A stretch of 16,192 bases of DNA. Origin: an uncultured Lysobacter sp. (GTDB taxonomy: Bacteria; Pseudomonadota; Gammaproteobacteria; Xanthomonadales; Xanthomonadaceae). The notes under the pieces were generated by a model. It saw only the letters and a program-made list of their open reading frames with translations. It was not told the origin of the DNA and made no database searches. Positions within the stretch are counted from its first letter, which is position 1. Each line of letters begins with the position of its first letter. The position numbers and the translations under genes were made by a program. Location: the NCBI GenBank assembly GCA_946480055.1, contig CAMLID010000073.1, forward strand, positions 1 to 16,192, given 5' to 3'. Below are positions 6,531-13,897 of the stretch, one piece after another.

Positions 6531-7652
6531 GTGCGCCGGCTGACCGTAGTGCAGTTGCTGCCGGCCCTGGAGTCGGGCGGCGTCGAACGTTCCACCCTCG
6601 AGATCGCCGACGCGCTGGTGCGCGCCGGGCATCGCGCGGTCGTGGTTTCTGCCGGCGGCCGACTGATGCCGCGGCTGCTGGCCAGCGGCGCCGAACACAT
6701 CACGCTCGACATCGGCCGCAAGTCGCTGTTGAGCCTGCGCCACGCGCGCACGCTGCGGCGCGTGTTCGCCGACACCGATGCCGATATCGTCCACGCCCGT
6801 TCGCGCCTGCCGGCCTGGCTCGCGCGCCTGGCCCTGCGCGGCATGCCCGCTGCGGCGCGGCCGCATTTCGTCACCACCGTGCACGGTCTCAACTCGCCCT
6901 CGCGCTACAGCGCGGTGATGGCCAGCGGCGAGCGCGTGATCTGCGTATCCGACACCGTGCGCGACTACGTGCTGCGGCAGTATCCCGGCACCGACCCCAG
7001 CAAGCTGCGCACGATTCCGCGCGGCATCGACCCGGCCGCGTTCCCGCGCGCGCCGATGCCGGACCGCGACGCGCGCGCCTGGGCCGTGGCCGCGCATCCC
7101 GCGCTCGCCGGCGCGGGACCGCTGTTGCTGCTGCCCGGCCGCGGCACCCGGCTCAAGGGCCACGCCGACGCCTTGAGCCTGCTGGCCGCGCTGCGCCGCG
7201 ACGGCAGCGACGCGCGCCTGTGGCTGCCCGGCGCGCGCGAAGCCGGACGCGAGGCCTACATCGCCGAACTCGAACGTGAGGCCGCGGCCTTGAACATCGC
7301 CGACGCGATCGCCTTCACCGCGCCCACCGACGCGATCGCGCGCGCCTACGCCGCTTCCGATCTGGTGTTGCAGCTGTCGCGCAAACCGGAAGCCTTCGGC
7401 CGCACCGTGATCGAGGCCCTGTCGGTCGGTCGCGCGGTGCTCGGCTGGGCCCACGGCGGCGTCGGCGAATTGCTGGCGCGGCTGCAGCCGCGCGGCGCGG
7501 TCGCGCCGTTCGACGCCGACGCACTGCAGGCCGCGGCTCGCGAATTGCTAACGCATCCGCCGTCGGCAACGGATACGATGGCGTATTCCTTGCGTGCGAT
7601 GCAGGAGGCCACGCTTGGCGTCTACGCCGAATTCCCCCGCCGACCGCGCTGA
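6531..7652 (+). CDS. Glycosyltransferase family 4 (GT-B fold), probable lipopolysaccharide sugar transferase
   Basis: The 373-residue protein has a GT-B layout. The N-terminal acceptor domain has LPALESGGVERSTLEIADAL (residues 10-29) and VTTVHGLNSPSRYSAV, the linker has IPRGIDPAAFP, and the C-terminal donor domain has PEAFGRTVIEALSVGRAV with an EX7E pair at Glu287 and Glu295, then GGVGELL. It should transfer a sugar from a nucleotide donor at the cytoplasmic face of the inner membrane. Its neighbours (O-antigen-ligase-like protein, lipid A acyltransferase, WaaA) point to lipopolysaccharide core or O-chain synthesis; the sugar cannot be told. The start is GTG at 6531 with a modest AGG six bases before; there is no in-frame alternative between it and an upstream stop. 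Its 3' end overlaps the next gene by 38 bases. Confidence 0.9.
   Translation: MRRLTVVQLLPALESGGVERSTLEIADALVRAGHRAVVVSAGGRLMPRLLASGAEHITLDIGRKSLLSLRHARTLRRVFADTDADIVHARSRLPAWLARLALRGMPAAARPHFVTTVHGLNSPSRYSAVMASGERVICVSDTVRDYVLRQYPGTDPSKLRTIPRGIDPAAFPRAPMPDRDARAWAVAAHPALAGAGPLLLLPGRGTRLKGHADALSLLAALRRDGSDARLWLPGAREAGREAYIAELEREAAALNIADAIAFTAPTDAIARAYAASDLVLQLSRKPEAFGRTVIEALSVGRAVLGWAHGGVGELLARLQPRGAVAPFDADALQAAARELLTHPPSATDTMAYSLRAMQEATLGVYAEFPRRPR
7603..7608 (+). promoter_or_regulatory. Strong ribosome-binding site fixing a TTG start
   Basis: AGGAGG lies inside the end of the glycosyltransferase gene, six bases before TTG at 7615. This near-perfect site supports TTG as the start of the ligase-like gene, rather than the in-frame GTG at 7594, which lies upstream of it. 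Confidence 0.7.
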
Positions 7653-8997
7653 CTCGCGTTGGGTCGATCCCAACCCGCCGAAGCCGGCGGGCGCCGCCCA
7701 TGGCTGGCGTTGGGCGCCGGCCTGGATCCTCGCCTACGTCGCCTTGTGGCCGGCGCCGGGCTATGCCGAAGCGGTGCTGGTGCTGGGCGCGCTGGCCGCG
7801 ATCGTGCATCTGATCGCCTCGCGTTTCCGCAGCGGCGGACAACTGCTGAGCAATCCGGCCTGGGCGCTGACCAGCGTGCTGTTCTTCGCCTACTGGCTGC
7901 CCGAACTGGTCTCCGCGTTCGACGCGGTCGATGCGCCGCATGCATTGCGCAAGGCGCTGGAAGACATCCGCTACCTGCCGTTCCTGTGGCTGGCCGCGTC
8001 GGCGGTGGCCAACCCGCGCGGGCGCCGCACCATCTTCGGCGGCCTGGCGGTGATCGTTGCGATTTGGACGGTGGACGCGCTGCTGCAGGCCCTGACCGGC
8101 GCCAGCCCCTTGTTCTCGGCGATGGACGCGATCAAGCACGGCATCAGCGGCCACGGCATGTGCACGCCGGAGGAAACCGCCGGCGTCGACCGTCTCAGCG
8201 GCGTGCTCGGCCCCTGCAATCTCAAGCTCGGCCAAGTGCTGGCGAGCCTGTCGCCGTTCGCGCTGTACGCCGGCGGCCGTCGCTACGGCATGGCCGGTTG
8301 GTTGATCGCGGCCGCCGCGGTCGGCCTGGTGGTGGTACTGGCCGGTTCGCGCGCCTCGTGGATCACCTACGCGCTGGTGCTGGTGCTGTCGGGTTGGGGG
8401 CTGCTGGGCTGGAAGCGGCTGCTGGGTGTGTTCGCTTTCGGCGCGATCGCGGTGGCGACCATCGCCGTGGTCTCGCCGCAGGTGCGCGAGCGCATCGCCC
8501 GCACCACCCTGGTCCGCAGCGCCGATGCCGAAGGCGTGGACAGCGCGTTGTCCGGGCGCACGCGGATCTGGGGCGCGGCGCTGTGCATGGTGCGCGAGAA
8601 CCCGATCAACGGCGTCGGCGCGCGTGGCTTCCGCGAAGCTTTCCCGGCCTGCGATCCCGATCCGGGCAAGCAGGCCGCCTGGGGCTACGGTCCGGCACTG
8701 CATGCGCATCAAGTCGTGCTGGAAGTGCTCAGCGAGACCGGCGCCTTCGGTCTACTGATGTGGATGGCGGGCGTGGCCCTGGCCTGGCGCGCCTGGCGCT
8801 ACGCCGACGCCGCCGCGCGCGACCGCGCACGTCCGGCCTTGCTCTCGATCGCGGTCACGCTGTTCCCGCTCAACACCCACCTGGCCTTTTATTCGACCTT
8901 CTGGGGCGGCGTGGCCTTGCTGCTGGTGGCCTTGTACGCCGGCAGTCTGCTGGCGCAACCGTTCCAGGAACGCGACCAAGCCAGCGCCGGGGCCTGA
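7615..8997 (+). CDS. O-antigen ligase family (Wzy_C/WaaL-like) membrane protein
   Basis: The 460-residue, strongly hydrophobic protein has about ten or more membrane segments, the first near residues 31-60. The family signature includes GSRASWITY at about residues 244-252 and a long periplasmic loop near residues 270-375 with SGRTRIWGAAL, NPINGVGARGFREAFP and LHAHQVVLEVLSETGAFG (His363 and His365), then closing membrane helices. Members either join O-antigen to lipid A-core (WaaL) or polymerise repeat units (Wzy); sequence alone does not separate them. The position beside a glycosyltransferase and lipid A genes favours a ligase role. The TTG start with AGGAGG is preferred. Overlap with the upstream gene suggests coupled translation. 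It ends 23 bases from the convergent acyltransferase gene. Confidence 0.88.
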   Translation: MASTPNSPADRADSRWVDPNPPKPAGAAHGWRWAPAWILAYVALWPAPGYAEAVLVLGALAAIVHLIASRFRSGGQLLSNPAWALTSVLFFAYWLPELVSAFDAVDAPHALRKALEDIRYLPFLWLAASAVANPRGRRTIFGGLAVIVAIWTVDALLQALTGASPLFSAMDAIKHGISGHGMCTPEETAGVDRLSGVLGPCNLKLGQVLASLSPFALYAGGRRYGMAGWLIAAAAVGLVVVLAGSRASWITYALVLVLSGWGLLGWKRLLGVFAFGAIAVATIAVVSPQVRERIARTTLVRSADAEGVDSALSGRTRIWGAALCMVRENPINGVGARGFREAFPACDPDPGKQAAWGYGPALHAHQVVLEVLSETGAFGLLMWMAGVALAWRAWRYADAAARDRARPALLSIAVTLFPLNTHLAFYSTFWGGVALLLVALYAGSLLAQPFQERDQASAGA

Positions 8998-9020
8998 CCC
9001 CGTGCGCCGCCGACCCGGAC

Positions 9021-9962
9021 TCAATCGCGGTCGTCGTTGTCGTCCAGCCTGGGCTTGTACGGCGAGACCATGCCCGGCGGCCGGCGCTTGAAGCGACGGT
9101 GGATCCACAGGTACTGACTCGGCGCATCGCGCACCATCGCCTCGATCTGGGCGTTGACGCGCGCACTGTCGGCGGTGGCGTCGGTGGACGGGAAATCCGG
9201 CAGCGGCGCGCCCAGGCGCAGCACGTAGTCGCCGCCTTCGCGACGATGGAAGAACGGCACCACCGCGCAGCCGCTGAGTCGTGCGAACTGATGGGTCGCG
9301 GTGATGGTCGCCGCGGGCACGCCGAAGAACGGCGCGAATACCGTGTCCTTGCCGCGCATGTCCTGGTCGGGTGCGTACCACAGGAAGCCGCCCTGCTTGA
9401 GGTGGCGCATCGCCGGGCGGATCTCTTCGTTGGTGTACATGGCCGCGGCGTAGCGCAGACGGCCGCGCTTGACCGCCCACTCGAACACCGGGCTGCGATG
9501 GCGGCGGTACATGCCGGCCAGCGGCAGGTGGTCGCACATCAGCCGCCCGCACATCTCCAGGGTCATGAAGTGGCCGGAGATCAGCAGCACGCCACGGCCC
9601 TGCGCGCGCACTTCATCGATCAGCTCCAGGCCCTCGATCCGTACCGTGCGCCGCATCGGCGCGGCCGAGCCCCACCAGGCGCGGGCGAATTCGAACAGGC
9701 CGATGCCCAGGTCGCGGAAGCTCTCGCGCAGCAGGGCCTCGCGCTCGGCCTCGCTCTTTTCCGGGTAGCACAGCGCCAGGTTGATCTGCGCCGCGCGCCG
9801 GCGTTCGCCGGCCACGCGCAGCGCGAACGCGCCGAACAGCCCGCCCAGCGCGCGTTGCAGCGCCCAGGGCAGGCGTGCGCCCAGGCACATGCCGGCGAGA
9901 GCGAGCCACATCGGCCAATGCTTGGGGCCGCGCGGGGGAGGGGGCAGCGGGGTTGCGCTCAT
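9021..9962 (-). CDS. lpxL: Lysophospholipid acyltransferase family, lipid A late acyltransferase (LpxL/HtrB-like)
   Basis: The 313-residue protein matches the LpxL/LpxM family (E. coli LpxL has 306), which moves a fatty acyl chain from acyl carrier protein to Kdo-lipid IVA at the cytoplasmic face of the inner membrane. The catalytic HX4E motif is His131 and Glu136 in GHFMTLEM. Other family blocks are INLALCYPE, GMYRRHRSPVFEW, KQGGFLWYAPDQDM and PSQYLWIHRRFKRRP. A hydrophobic N-terminal segment (about residues 17-50) should anchor it. The ATG at 9962 is chosen because similarity begins there; the frame stays open about 33 codons upstream into the waaA promoter region. The divergent neighbour waaA makes its acceptor substrate. 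Chain specificity, and the choice between LpxL and LpxM, cannot be read from the sequence. Confidence 0.9.
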   Translation of the reverse strand: MSATPLPPPPRGPKHWPMWLALAGMCLGARLPWALQRALGGLFGAFALRVAGERRRAAQINLALCYPEKSEAEREALLRESFRDLGIGLFEFARAWWGSAAPMRRTVRIEGLELIDEVRAQGRGVLLISGHFMTLEMCGRLMCDHLPLAGMYRRHRSPVFEWAVKRGRLRYAAAMYTNEEIRPAMRHLKQGGFLWYAPDQDMRGKDTVFAPFFGVPAATITATHQFARLSGCAVVPFFHRREGGDYVLRLGAPLPDFPSTDATADSARVNAQIEAMVRDAPSQYLWIHRRFKRRPPGMVSPYKPRLDDNDDRD

Positions 9963-10105
9963 GCCCGATAGTTTAGAGGTCTGCGACGTAACGCGGTCGC
10001 GGAACGGCACCGTCGTTGCGCCGAGGTTGGCCAATCCGGGCCGCAAATGCGCTTTTCGCAACCGCGGCGACCGTCGTGCGGGCGCGGAGCGCTTATCCTT
10101 GGCGC
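9963..10105. promoter_or_regulatory. Divergent lpxL-waaA intergenic region
   Basis: The 143 bases between two divergent starts must carry at least one promoter for each direction. I see no convincing -35/-10 pair on either strand. On the minus strand CTCTAAACTAT lies very close to the acyltransferase start and resembles a -10 only loosely. Confidence 0.4.
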
Positions 10106-11401
10106 ATGCGGAAGGACTTCATCGAGCGCCTGTTGCGCGGCCTGTATTCGGTCGCGCTGTACCTGTTGGCGCCGGTCACGGTCTATCACCTGATCTGGCG
10201 CGGCTTCCGCCAGCCCGCCTATTTCCAGCGCTGGCTGGAGCGCTACGCGATCTACCGCGGCCCGGCCCATACCCGCACCCTGTGGCTGCACGCGGTCTCG
10301 GTAGGCGAGGTCAACGCCGCGATTCCGCTGGTCAACGCGCTGCGCCGCGGCCGCCCCGACCTGCGCCTGCTGGTGACCACGATCACCCCGACCGGCTCCG
10401 ACCGCGCGCGCGCGGCCTGGGGCGACAGCGTCGAGCACGTCTACCTGCCTTACGACCTGCCCGGTGCGGTGTCGCGCTTCCTTCAGCATCACCGCCCCTG
10501 TGCGGCGCTGATCATGGAAACCGAACTCTGGCCCAGCCTGCTGTTCGGCTGCCGCGACCGCGGCATACCGACCTACATCGTCAATGCGCGCCTGTCGGAA
10601 CGCTCGCTGCGCGGCTACCGGGTGCTGGCCGCTCTGGTCGCGCGCGCATTGCGCACGGTGCGTGCGGTCGCGGTGCAATCGCGTGCCGACGGTGAGCGCT
10701 TCGTGCGCTTGGGCGCACGCCCGGAACAGATCGTCGAGACCGGCAACCTCAAGTTCGACGTCTCCGTGCCCGAAGCCCTGGACGAGTTCGCCGCCGAGTG
10801 CCGCCGTCACAGCGGTACTCGCCCGGTCTGGATCGCCGCCAGTACCCACGAGGACGAAGAGGCCGCGGTGATCTCGATCCATCGTCGCCTGCGCCTGCGT
10901 TTCCCGGAGCTGCTGCTGCTGTGGGCGCCGCGCCATCCCGAGCGTTTCCGGGTCGTGGCCGAATCGGCGCGCGCCGCCGGATGGACCGTGTCGACGCGTT
11001 CGCGCGTGCGCTGGCCGCAGCGCGGCGACGACGTGTTCGTGATCGATACCCTGGGCGAGCTGATGTGCTTCTACGCCGGCGCCGACGTCGCTTTCGTCGG
11101 CGGCAGCCTGCAGGCGATCGGCGGCCACAACCTGCTGGAGCCGGCGGCGACCGGCACCCCCATCGTCACCGGCCCGCACCTGCACAACTTCGTCGAGATC
11201 GCAGAGCGCCTGGAAGCTGCGGGCGCGCTGCGCATAGGCGCCGACGCCGAGGCGGTGCAGGCCGAGATCGAGCGCCTGCTCGCCGATCCGGCGCAACGCG
11301 CGCAGATGGTCGCGGCCGGGCGCGCCCTGGTCGAACTCGGCCGCGGCGCGCTGGCCAAGACCATCGCCCTGTTGCAGCCGGCGCTGCCGCCGCAGGCCTG
11401 A
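10106..11401 (+). CDS. waaA: 3-deoxy-D-manno-octulosonic acid (Kdo) transferase
   Basis: WaaA (KdtA) adds Kdo from CMP-Kdo to lipid IVA at the cytoplasmic face of the inner membrane. The 431-residue product is close to the family length (425 in E. coli). An N-terminal hydrophobic anchor (about residues 13-30) is followed by LWLHAVSVGEVNAA, whose Glu68 corresponds to the catalytic base, then METELWPSLL (137-146), NARLSERSLRGY (160-171), GNLKFDVSVPEAL, and the donor-site block GGSLQAIGGHNLLEPAATGT (332-351) followed by PIVTGPHLHNF. The ATG at 10106 fits the family start; the ribosome site is poor. One or two Kdo additions cannot be distinguished. Divergent lpxL encodes the next step of the pathway. 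Confidence 0.96.
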   Translation: MRKDFIERLLRGLYSVALYLLAPVTVYHLIWRGFRQPAYFQRWLERYAIYRGPAHTRTLWLHAVSVGEVNAAIPLVNALRRGRPDLRLLVTTITPTGSDRARAAWGDSVEHVYLPYDLPGAVSRFLQHHRPCAALIMETELWPSLLFGCRDRGIPTYIVNARLSERSLRGYRVLAALVARALRTVRAVAVQSRADGERFVRLGARPEQIVETGNLKFDVSVPEALDEFAAECRRHSGTRPVWIAASTHEDEEAAVISIHRRLRLRFPELLLLWAPRHPERFRVVAESARAAGWTVSTRSRVRWPQRGDDVFVIDTLGELMCFYAGADVAFVGGSLQAIGGHNLLEPAATGTPIVTGPHLHNFVEIAERLEAAGALRIGADAEAVQAEIERLLADPAQRAQMVAAGRALVELGRGALAKTIALLQPALPPQA

Positions 11402-11420
11402 CGATTCAGCGCGCTCACAG

Positions 11421-11447
11421 GATGCGGTGAACGCAGCGAACCGCATC
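11421..11447 (+). repeat. GATGCGGT palindrome family, copy B
   Basis: GATGCGGT (11421-11428) and ACCGCATC (11440-11447) form a perfect 8-base stem with an 11-base loop. It lies 20 bases after the waaA stop and has the same orientation as copy A (the head reads AGGATGCGGTGA). Confidence 0.8.
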
Positions 11448-11450
11448 GTC

Positions 11451-11474
11451 GCCATCGCGCAATGGCGCGATGGC
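11451..11474. terminator. Perfect 10-base hairpin, possible waaA terminator
   Basis: GCCATCGCGC (11451-11460) pairs perfectly with GCGCGATGGC (11465-11474) around an AATG tetraloop. On the plus strand it is followed by TTTGTC, so it may terminate waaA transcription, though the T-run is short. It sits between inverted copies B and C of the GATGCGGT family and could equally be part of that element. Confidence 0.45.
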
Positions 11475-11514
11475 TTTGTCGGCGTGGGCAGCGCGTGCAG
11501 TCGTAGTAGCGCGT

Positions 11515-11545
11515 GATGCGGTTCGCGTTGCTCACCGCATCCTAC
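11515..11545 (-). repeat. GATGCGGT palindrome family, copy C (inverted)
   Basis: GATGCGGT (11515-11522) and ACCGCATC (11534-11541), followed by CTAC, make the reverse complement of the copy A layout (GTAG, then GATGCGGTGAGC). With copy B it forms an inverted pair spanning about 120 bases. Confidence 0.8.
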
Positions 11546-11581
11546 GGGGCTGAGCGCCTGCGATGGCCGAGCAGGATTCCT

Positions 11582-11650
11582 GTGGGAGCGACGTAAGTCG
11601 CGATTGCGTAGCTGCGACCAACGACGGATCGCGACTTACGTCGCTCCCAC
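11582..11650. repeat. Inverted REP pair (REPIN-like) with perfect 23-base arms
   Basis: Arms at 11582-11604 and 11628-11650 are perfect reverse complements over 23 bases, separated by 23 bases. Each arm holds the REP core GGAGCGACGTAAGTCGCGA, itself a small hairpin (GCGAC-GTAA-GTCGC). This is the same family as the three copies after glnE, but with GCGAC/GTCGC in place of GCGGC/GCCGC, a paired change. Two inverted REPs form the mobile unit called a REPIN or BIME, moved in trans by RAYT transposases. Confidence 0.88.
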
Positions 11651-11724
11651 GGGCAGCGTGTCGGTCTCGTAGCGCATCGGCCGGCCATGCGCGTTGCGCC
11701 ACCGCTTTTGCGACCGCACAAAAG

Positions 11725-11751
11725 AAAACCGCCGGACGGGCCGGCGGTTTT
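11725..11751 (-). terminator. Rho-independent terminator of tolC
   Basis: AAAACCGCCGG (11725-11735) pairs perfectly with CCGGCGGTTTT (11741-11751) around a 5-base loop. Read on the minus strand, the stem ends in TTTTCTTTTG, a good U-tract, 26 bases beyond the tolC stop. On the plus strand it ends in TTTTCG, so it may also stop waaA read-through. Confidence 0.88.
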
Positions 11752-11777
11752 CGTGTCGCGTCGCGGTGGCGCCTGGA

Positions 11778-13181
11778 TCAGCCGCCGCTGGGGTCGAACT
11801 TGGCTGCCGGCTCGGCAGTCAGCAGGCGGTTGATGTCCTGCACGTCGGAGACGTCCAGGGTGCCGGCGGCCTGTTCCAGCAGCAGACGGTTCTGCAGGTA
11901 GTTGTACTTGGCCTGGGCGTAGGCCTGCTGCGCGGTGAACAGGTTCTGCTGGTTGATCAACACATCCAGCACGGTGCGGGTACCGACTTCCAGGCCGACC
12001 TGCGAAGCCTCGTAGGCGGCGCGTGCCGAAACCAGCGCCAGACGGCGGGCCTCGACTTCGCTGACGCCGGCGACCAGGGTCTGGTAGGCGTTGCGGGCAT
12101 TGCGCACCAGGGCGCGCTTCTGCTGCTCGAGCTCGTCGCTGGCGACGTCGCGCGTGGCCAGGGCCTGGCGCACGCCGGACTGGGTCGCGCCGCCGGCGAA
12201 GATCGGCACCGACAGGGTGATGCCCAGGTTGGGGCCGCGGCCTTCACTGTCGCTTTCGAAGGTGTTGCCGCCGAAGGTGCGGTCGGTCCAGTTCTTGCTC
12301 TTGTCGTAGCCGCCGGTCAGATACAGGGTCGGCCAGTGGCCCGAACGCGCGGTCTCGACATCGGCTTCGGCCGACTGCACCTGGAACTCCTTGGCGCGCA
12401 GCGCCGGGTTGTTCTCGATCGCGGTCTGGACCCAGCCTTCGGCGCCCTGCGTCTCCGGCAGCGCCGGCTTGAAGTCGTCCGGCAGGCCCCTGAGGTTGCG
12501 GATCGGCTGGCCGGTGATTTCGCTCAGCGCCTGGTAGGCGTCTTCGACCGCGTTGCGCACCAGGATGGTGTTGGCGCGGGCGTTGTCGTACTGGGCGCGG
12601 GCTTCGTGCACGTCGGTGATCGGCGCCAGGCCGACTTCCAGACGCTTGGACGCGTAGTCGAACTGCTTCTTCAGCGCGGTTTCGGCCGCTTCGGCCGCGG
12701 CCAGGGTTTCCAACTGGACCAGCACGTTGAAGTAAGCCGCGGAGGTGCGCGTGATCAGCGTGTCGCCGGCCGACTCGAGCTGGAAGTCGCTGGCCTGGCT
12801 GAGCGCGTTGCGGCTCTTGAGCGTGGTGAAGCGGCTGCGATCGTAGATCATCTGACGCAGATCGACGCCGTAGCTGCGGGTGGTCGTCTCGGTGGTCAGA
12901 TTGCCCGCGACTTCGACCGGATTGGTCGGGTCGCTGTTGTCGGTGAAGCTGGGCGCGGTGTTACGCGACTTGCTCAGCGTCGCCGAGCCGGTCAGCGACG
13001 GCAGCAGCGCCGCGCGGGCCTGCACCGCGCCTTCCTTGGTGGCCAGACGGCTGGATTCGGCGGCCGACAACTGCGGGTCGCCGTTGCGGGCCAGCTCGTA
13101 GGTCTGCAACAGGTCTTCCGCCGAAGCGGCGGCCGGCAGCAGGGCAAGAACGAGGGCGAGAACCATTGGGCGGCGGATCAT
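11778..13181 (-). CDS. tolC: TolC family outer membrane channel protein
   Basis: The 467-residue protein is an outer-membrane efflux/secretion channel of the TolC type, forming a trimeric barrel with a long periplasmic tunnel for RND, ABC or type I exporters. A signal peptide ends at about Ala21 (AAASA, then ED). Two OEP repeats are visible: the first with LLQTYELARNGDPQLSAAE, RQMIYDRSRF and GLAPITDVHEARAQYDNA, the second with AIENNPALRAKEFQVQSAEA, LGITLSVPIFAGGATQSGVR and VGTRTVLDVLINQQNLFTAQ. AAGGAA at 13187-13192 lies five bases before the ATG. It lies 21 bases downstream of the Pcm-like gene, so the two are probably one transcript, ended by the hairpin at 11725-11751. It may serve the RND adaptor and pump encoded about 1.5 kb away, but this is inference. 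Confidence 0.95.
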   Translation of the reverse strand: MIRRPMVLALVLALLPAAASAEDLLQTYELARNGDPQLSAAESSRLATKEGAVQARAALLPSLTGSATLSKSRNTAPSFTDNSDPTNPVEVAGNLTTETTTRSYGVDLRQMIYDRSRFTTLKSRNALSQASDFQLESAGDTLITRTSAAYFNVLVQLETLAAAEAAETALKKQFDYASKRLEVGLAPITDVHEARAQYDNARANTILVRNAVEDAYQALSEITGQPIRNLRGLPDDFKPALPETQGAEGWVQTAIENNPALRAKEFQVQSAEADVETARSGHWPTLYLTGGYDKSKNWTDRTFGGNTFESDSEGRGPNLGITLSVPIFAGGATQSGVRQALATRDVASDELEQQKRALVRNARNAYQTLVAGVSEVEARRLALVSARAAYEASQVGLEVGTRTVLDVLINQQNLFTAQQAYAQAKYNYLQNRLLLEQAAGTLDVSDVQDINRLLTAEPAAKFDPSGG

Positions 13182-13202
13182 GCGGCTTCCTTGACGTTCG
13201 GT

Positions 13203-13859
13203 TCAGAACTCGAAGACGGGCGCGGGCGCCGCGCCGACGAGATAGGGGAGGTCGGTTTCGAATAACGATTGGATGCGGCGAGCGTTGACTTCGTTGCGCA
13301 CCAGCACCGCTTCCATCGCCGGCGAGCGGCCGCGGACCACGAACAGGCGTCCGTCCGGCTGCAGCCAGTCGAAGAAATGCTGCGGAATCTCGGAGACCGC
13401 GCCGGTGACGCAGATCGCGCTGTAGCGGCGGTCGGTGCGCCAGGCGTAGGCGTCAGCGAGCACGACCTGGGCGTTGTCCACCGACTGCTCGGCCAGGCGC
13501 GCGCGGGCGGCGTCGGCGAGGTCGGCGTGGATCTCCAGGCTGGTCACTTCGCGCGCCAGGCGACCCAGGCAGGCGGTCAGATAGCCGCTGCCGGTGCCGA
13601 TCTCGAGCACGTCGTCGCTGGGGTCCAGCTCCAGCGAATGCAGGCTGCGGCCTTCCAGCACCGGCTTCATGGTGAATTCGCCATGGCCCAGCGGCAGGGC
13701 CAGGTCGGCGTAGGCCAGGTTGCGGTGCTCGGCGGGCACGAAGGCCTCGCGCGGCAGCGCCGCCAGCACGTCGAGTACGCGCGGGTCGAGCACGTCCCAG
13801 GGCCGAACCTGTTGTTCGACCATCAGTTCACGTGCTTTGGCGTAATCGATCGTAGTCAT
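13203..13859 (-). CDS. Protein-L-isoaspartate O-methyltransferase family (Pcm-like) protein
   Basis: The 218-residue protein has the SAM-dependent fold of protein-L-isoaspartyl methyltransferases: LPREAFVPAEHRNLAYADLA (35-54), motif I LEIGTGSGYLTA (85-96), and DGRLFVVRG near residue 180. In E. coli Pcm the substrate-site segment reads GQGQTISQP; here it is GHGEFTMKP (58-66), with the active-site Ser replaced by Met64. It may thus not repair isoaspartyl residues. The start is taken at the ATG at 13859 (MTTIDYAKARELMVEQQVRP), where family similarity begins; an upstream ATG at 13949 would add 30 residues with no family look and would run through the likely promoter. It is probably cotranscribed with tolC, a pairing I recall from other proteobacteria. 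The methylated substrate is unknown. Confidence 0.88.
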   Translation of the reverse strand: MTTIDYAKARELMVEQQVRPWDVLDPRVLDVLAALPREAFVPAEHRNLAYADLALPLGHGEFTMKPVLEGRSLHSLELDPSDDVLEIGTGSGYLTACLGRLAREVTSLEIHADLADAARARLAEQSVDNAQVVLADAYAWRTDRRYSAICVTGAVSEIPQHFFDWLQPDGRLFVVRGRSPAMEAVLVRNEVNARRIQSLFETDLPYLVGAAPAPVFEF

Positions 13860-13897
13860 CAGTTCGGGGTCTCGCGCAGGGTAATCGTCGGACGAAA

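Larger units (their letters stand above)
11402..11777. other. Repeat-rich waaA-tolC convergent gap
   Basis: The 376 bases between the convergent waaA and tolC genes hold copies B and C of the GATGCGGT palindrome, a 10-base perfect hairpin, the inverted REP pair and the tolC terminator, each listed separately. No gene is supported; a plus-strand frame at 11563-11901 runs through the repeats and into tolC antisense. Confidence 0.8.

Noticed and set aside
7315..8712. 465-codon minus-strand frame opposite the ligase-like gene
   Set aside because: The composition (His, Gln, Arg, Gly-rich) is typical of antisense frames in high-GC genes, and the plus strand encodes a clear membrane protein family here.
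7659..9971. 770-codon plus-strand frame across the ligase-like and acyltransferase genes
   Set aside because: It is a shadow frame rich in Arg and Gly that crosses two well-supported genes on different strands.
9959..11455. 498-codon minus-strand frame opposite waaA
   Set aside because: It lies wholly against waaA, whose motifs are unmistakable; no domain is recognisable.
11694..13265. 523-codon plus-strand frame opposite tolC
   Set aside because: It is antisense to tolC, which has a signal peptide, ribosome site, both OEP repeats and a terminator.
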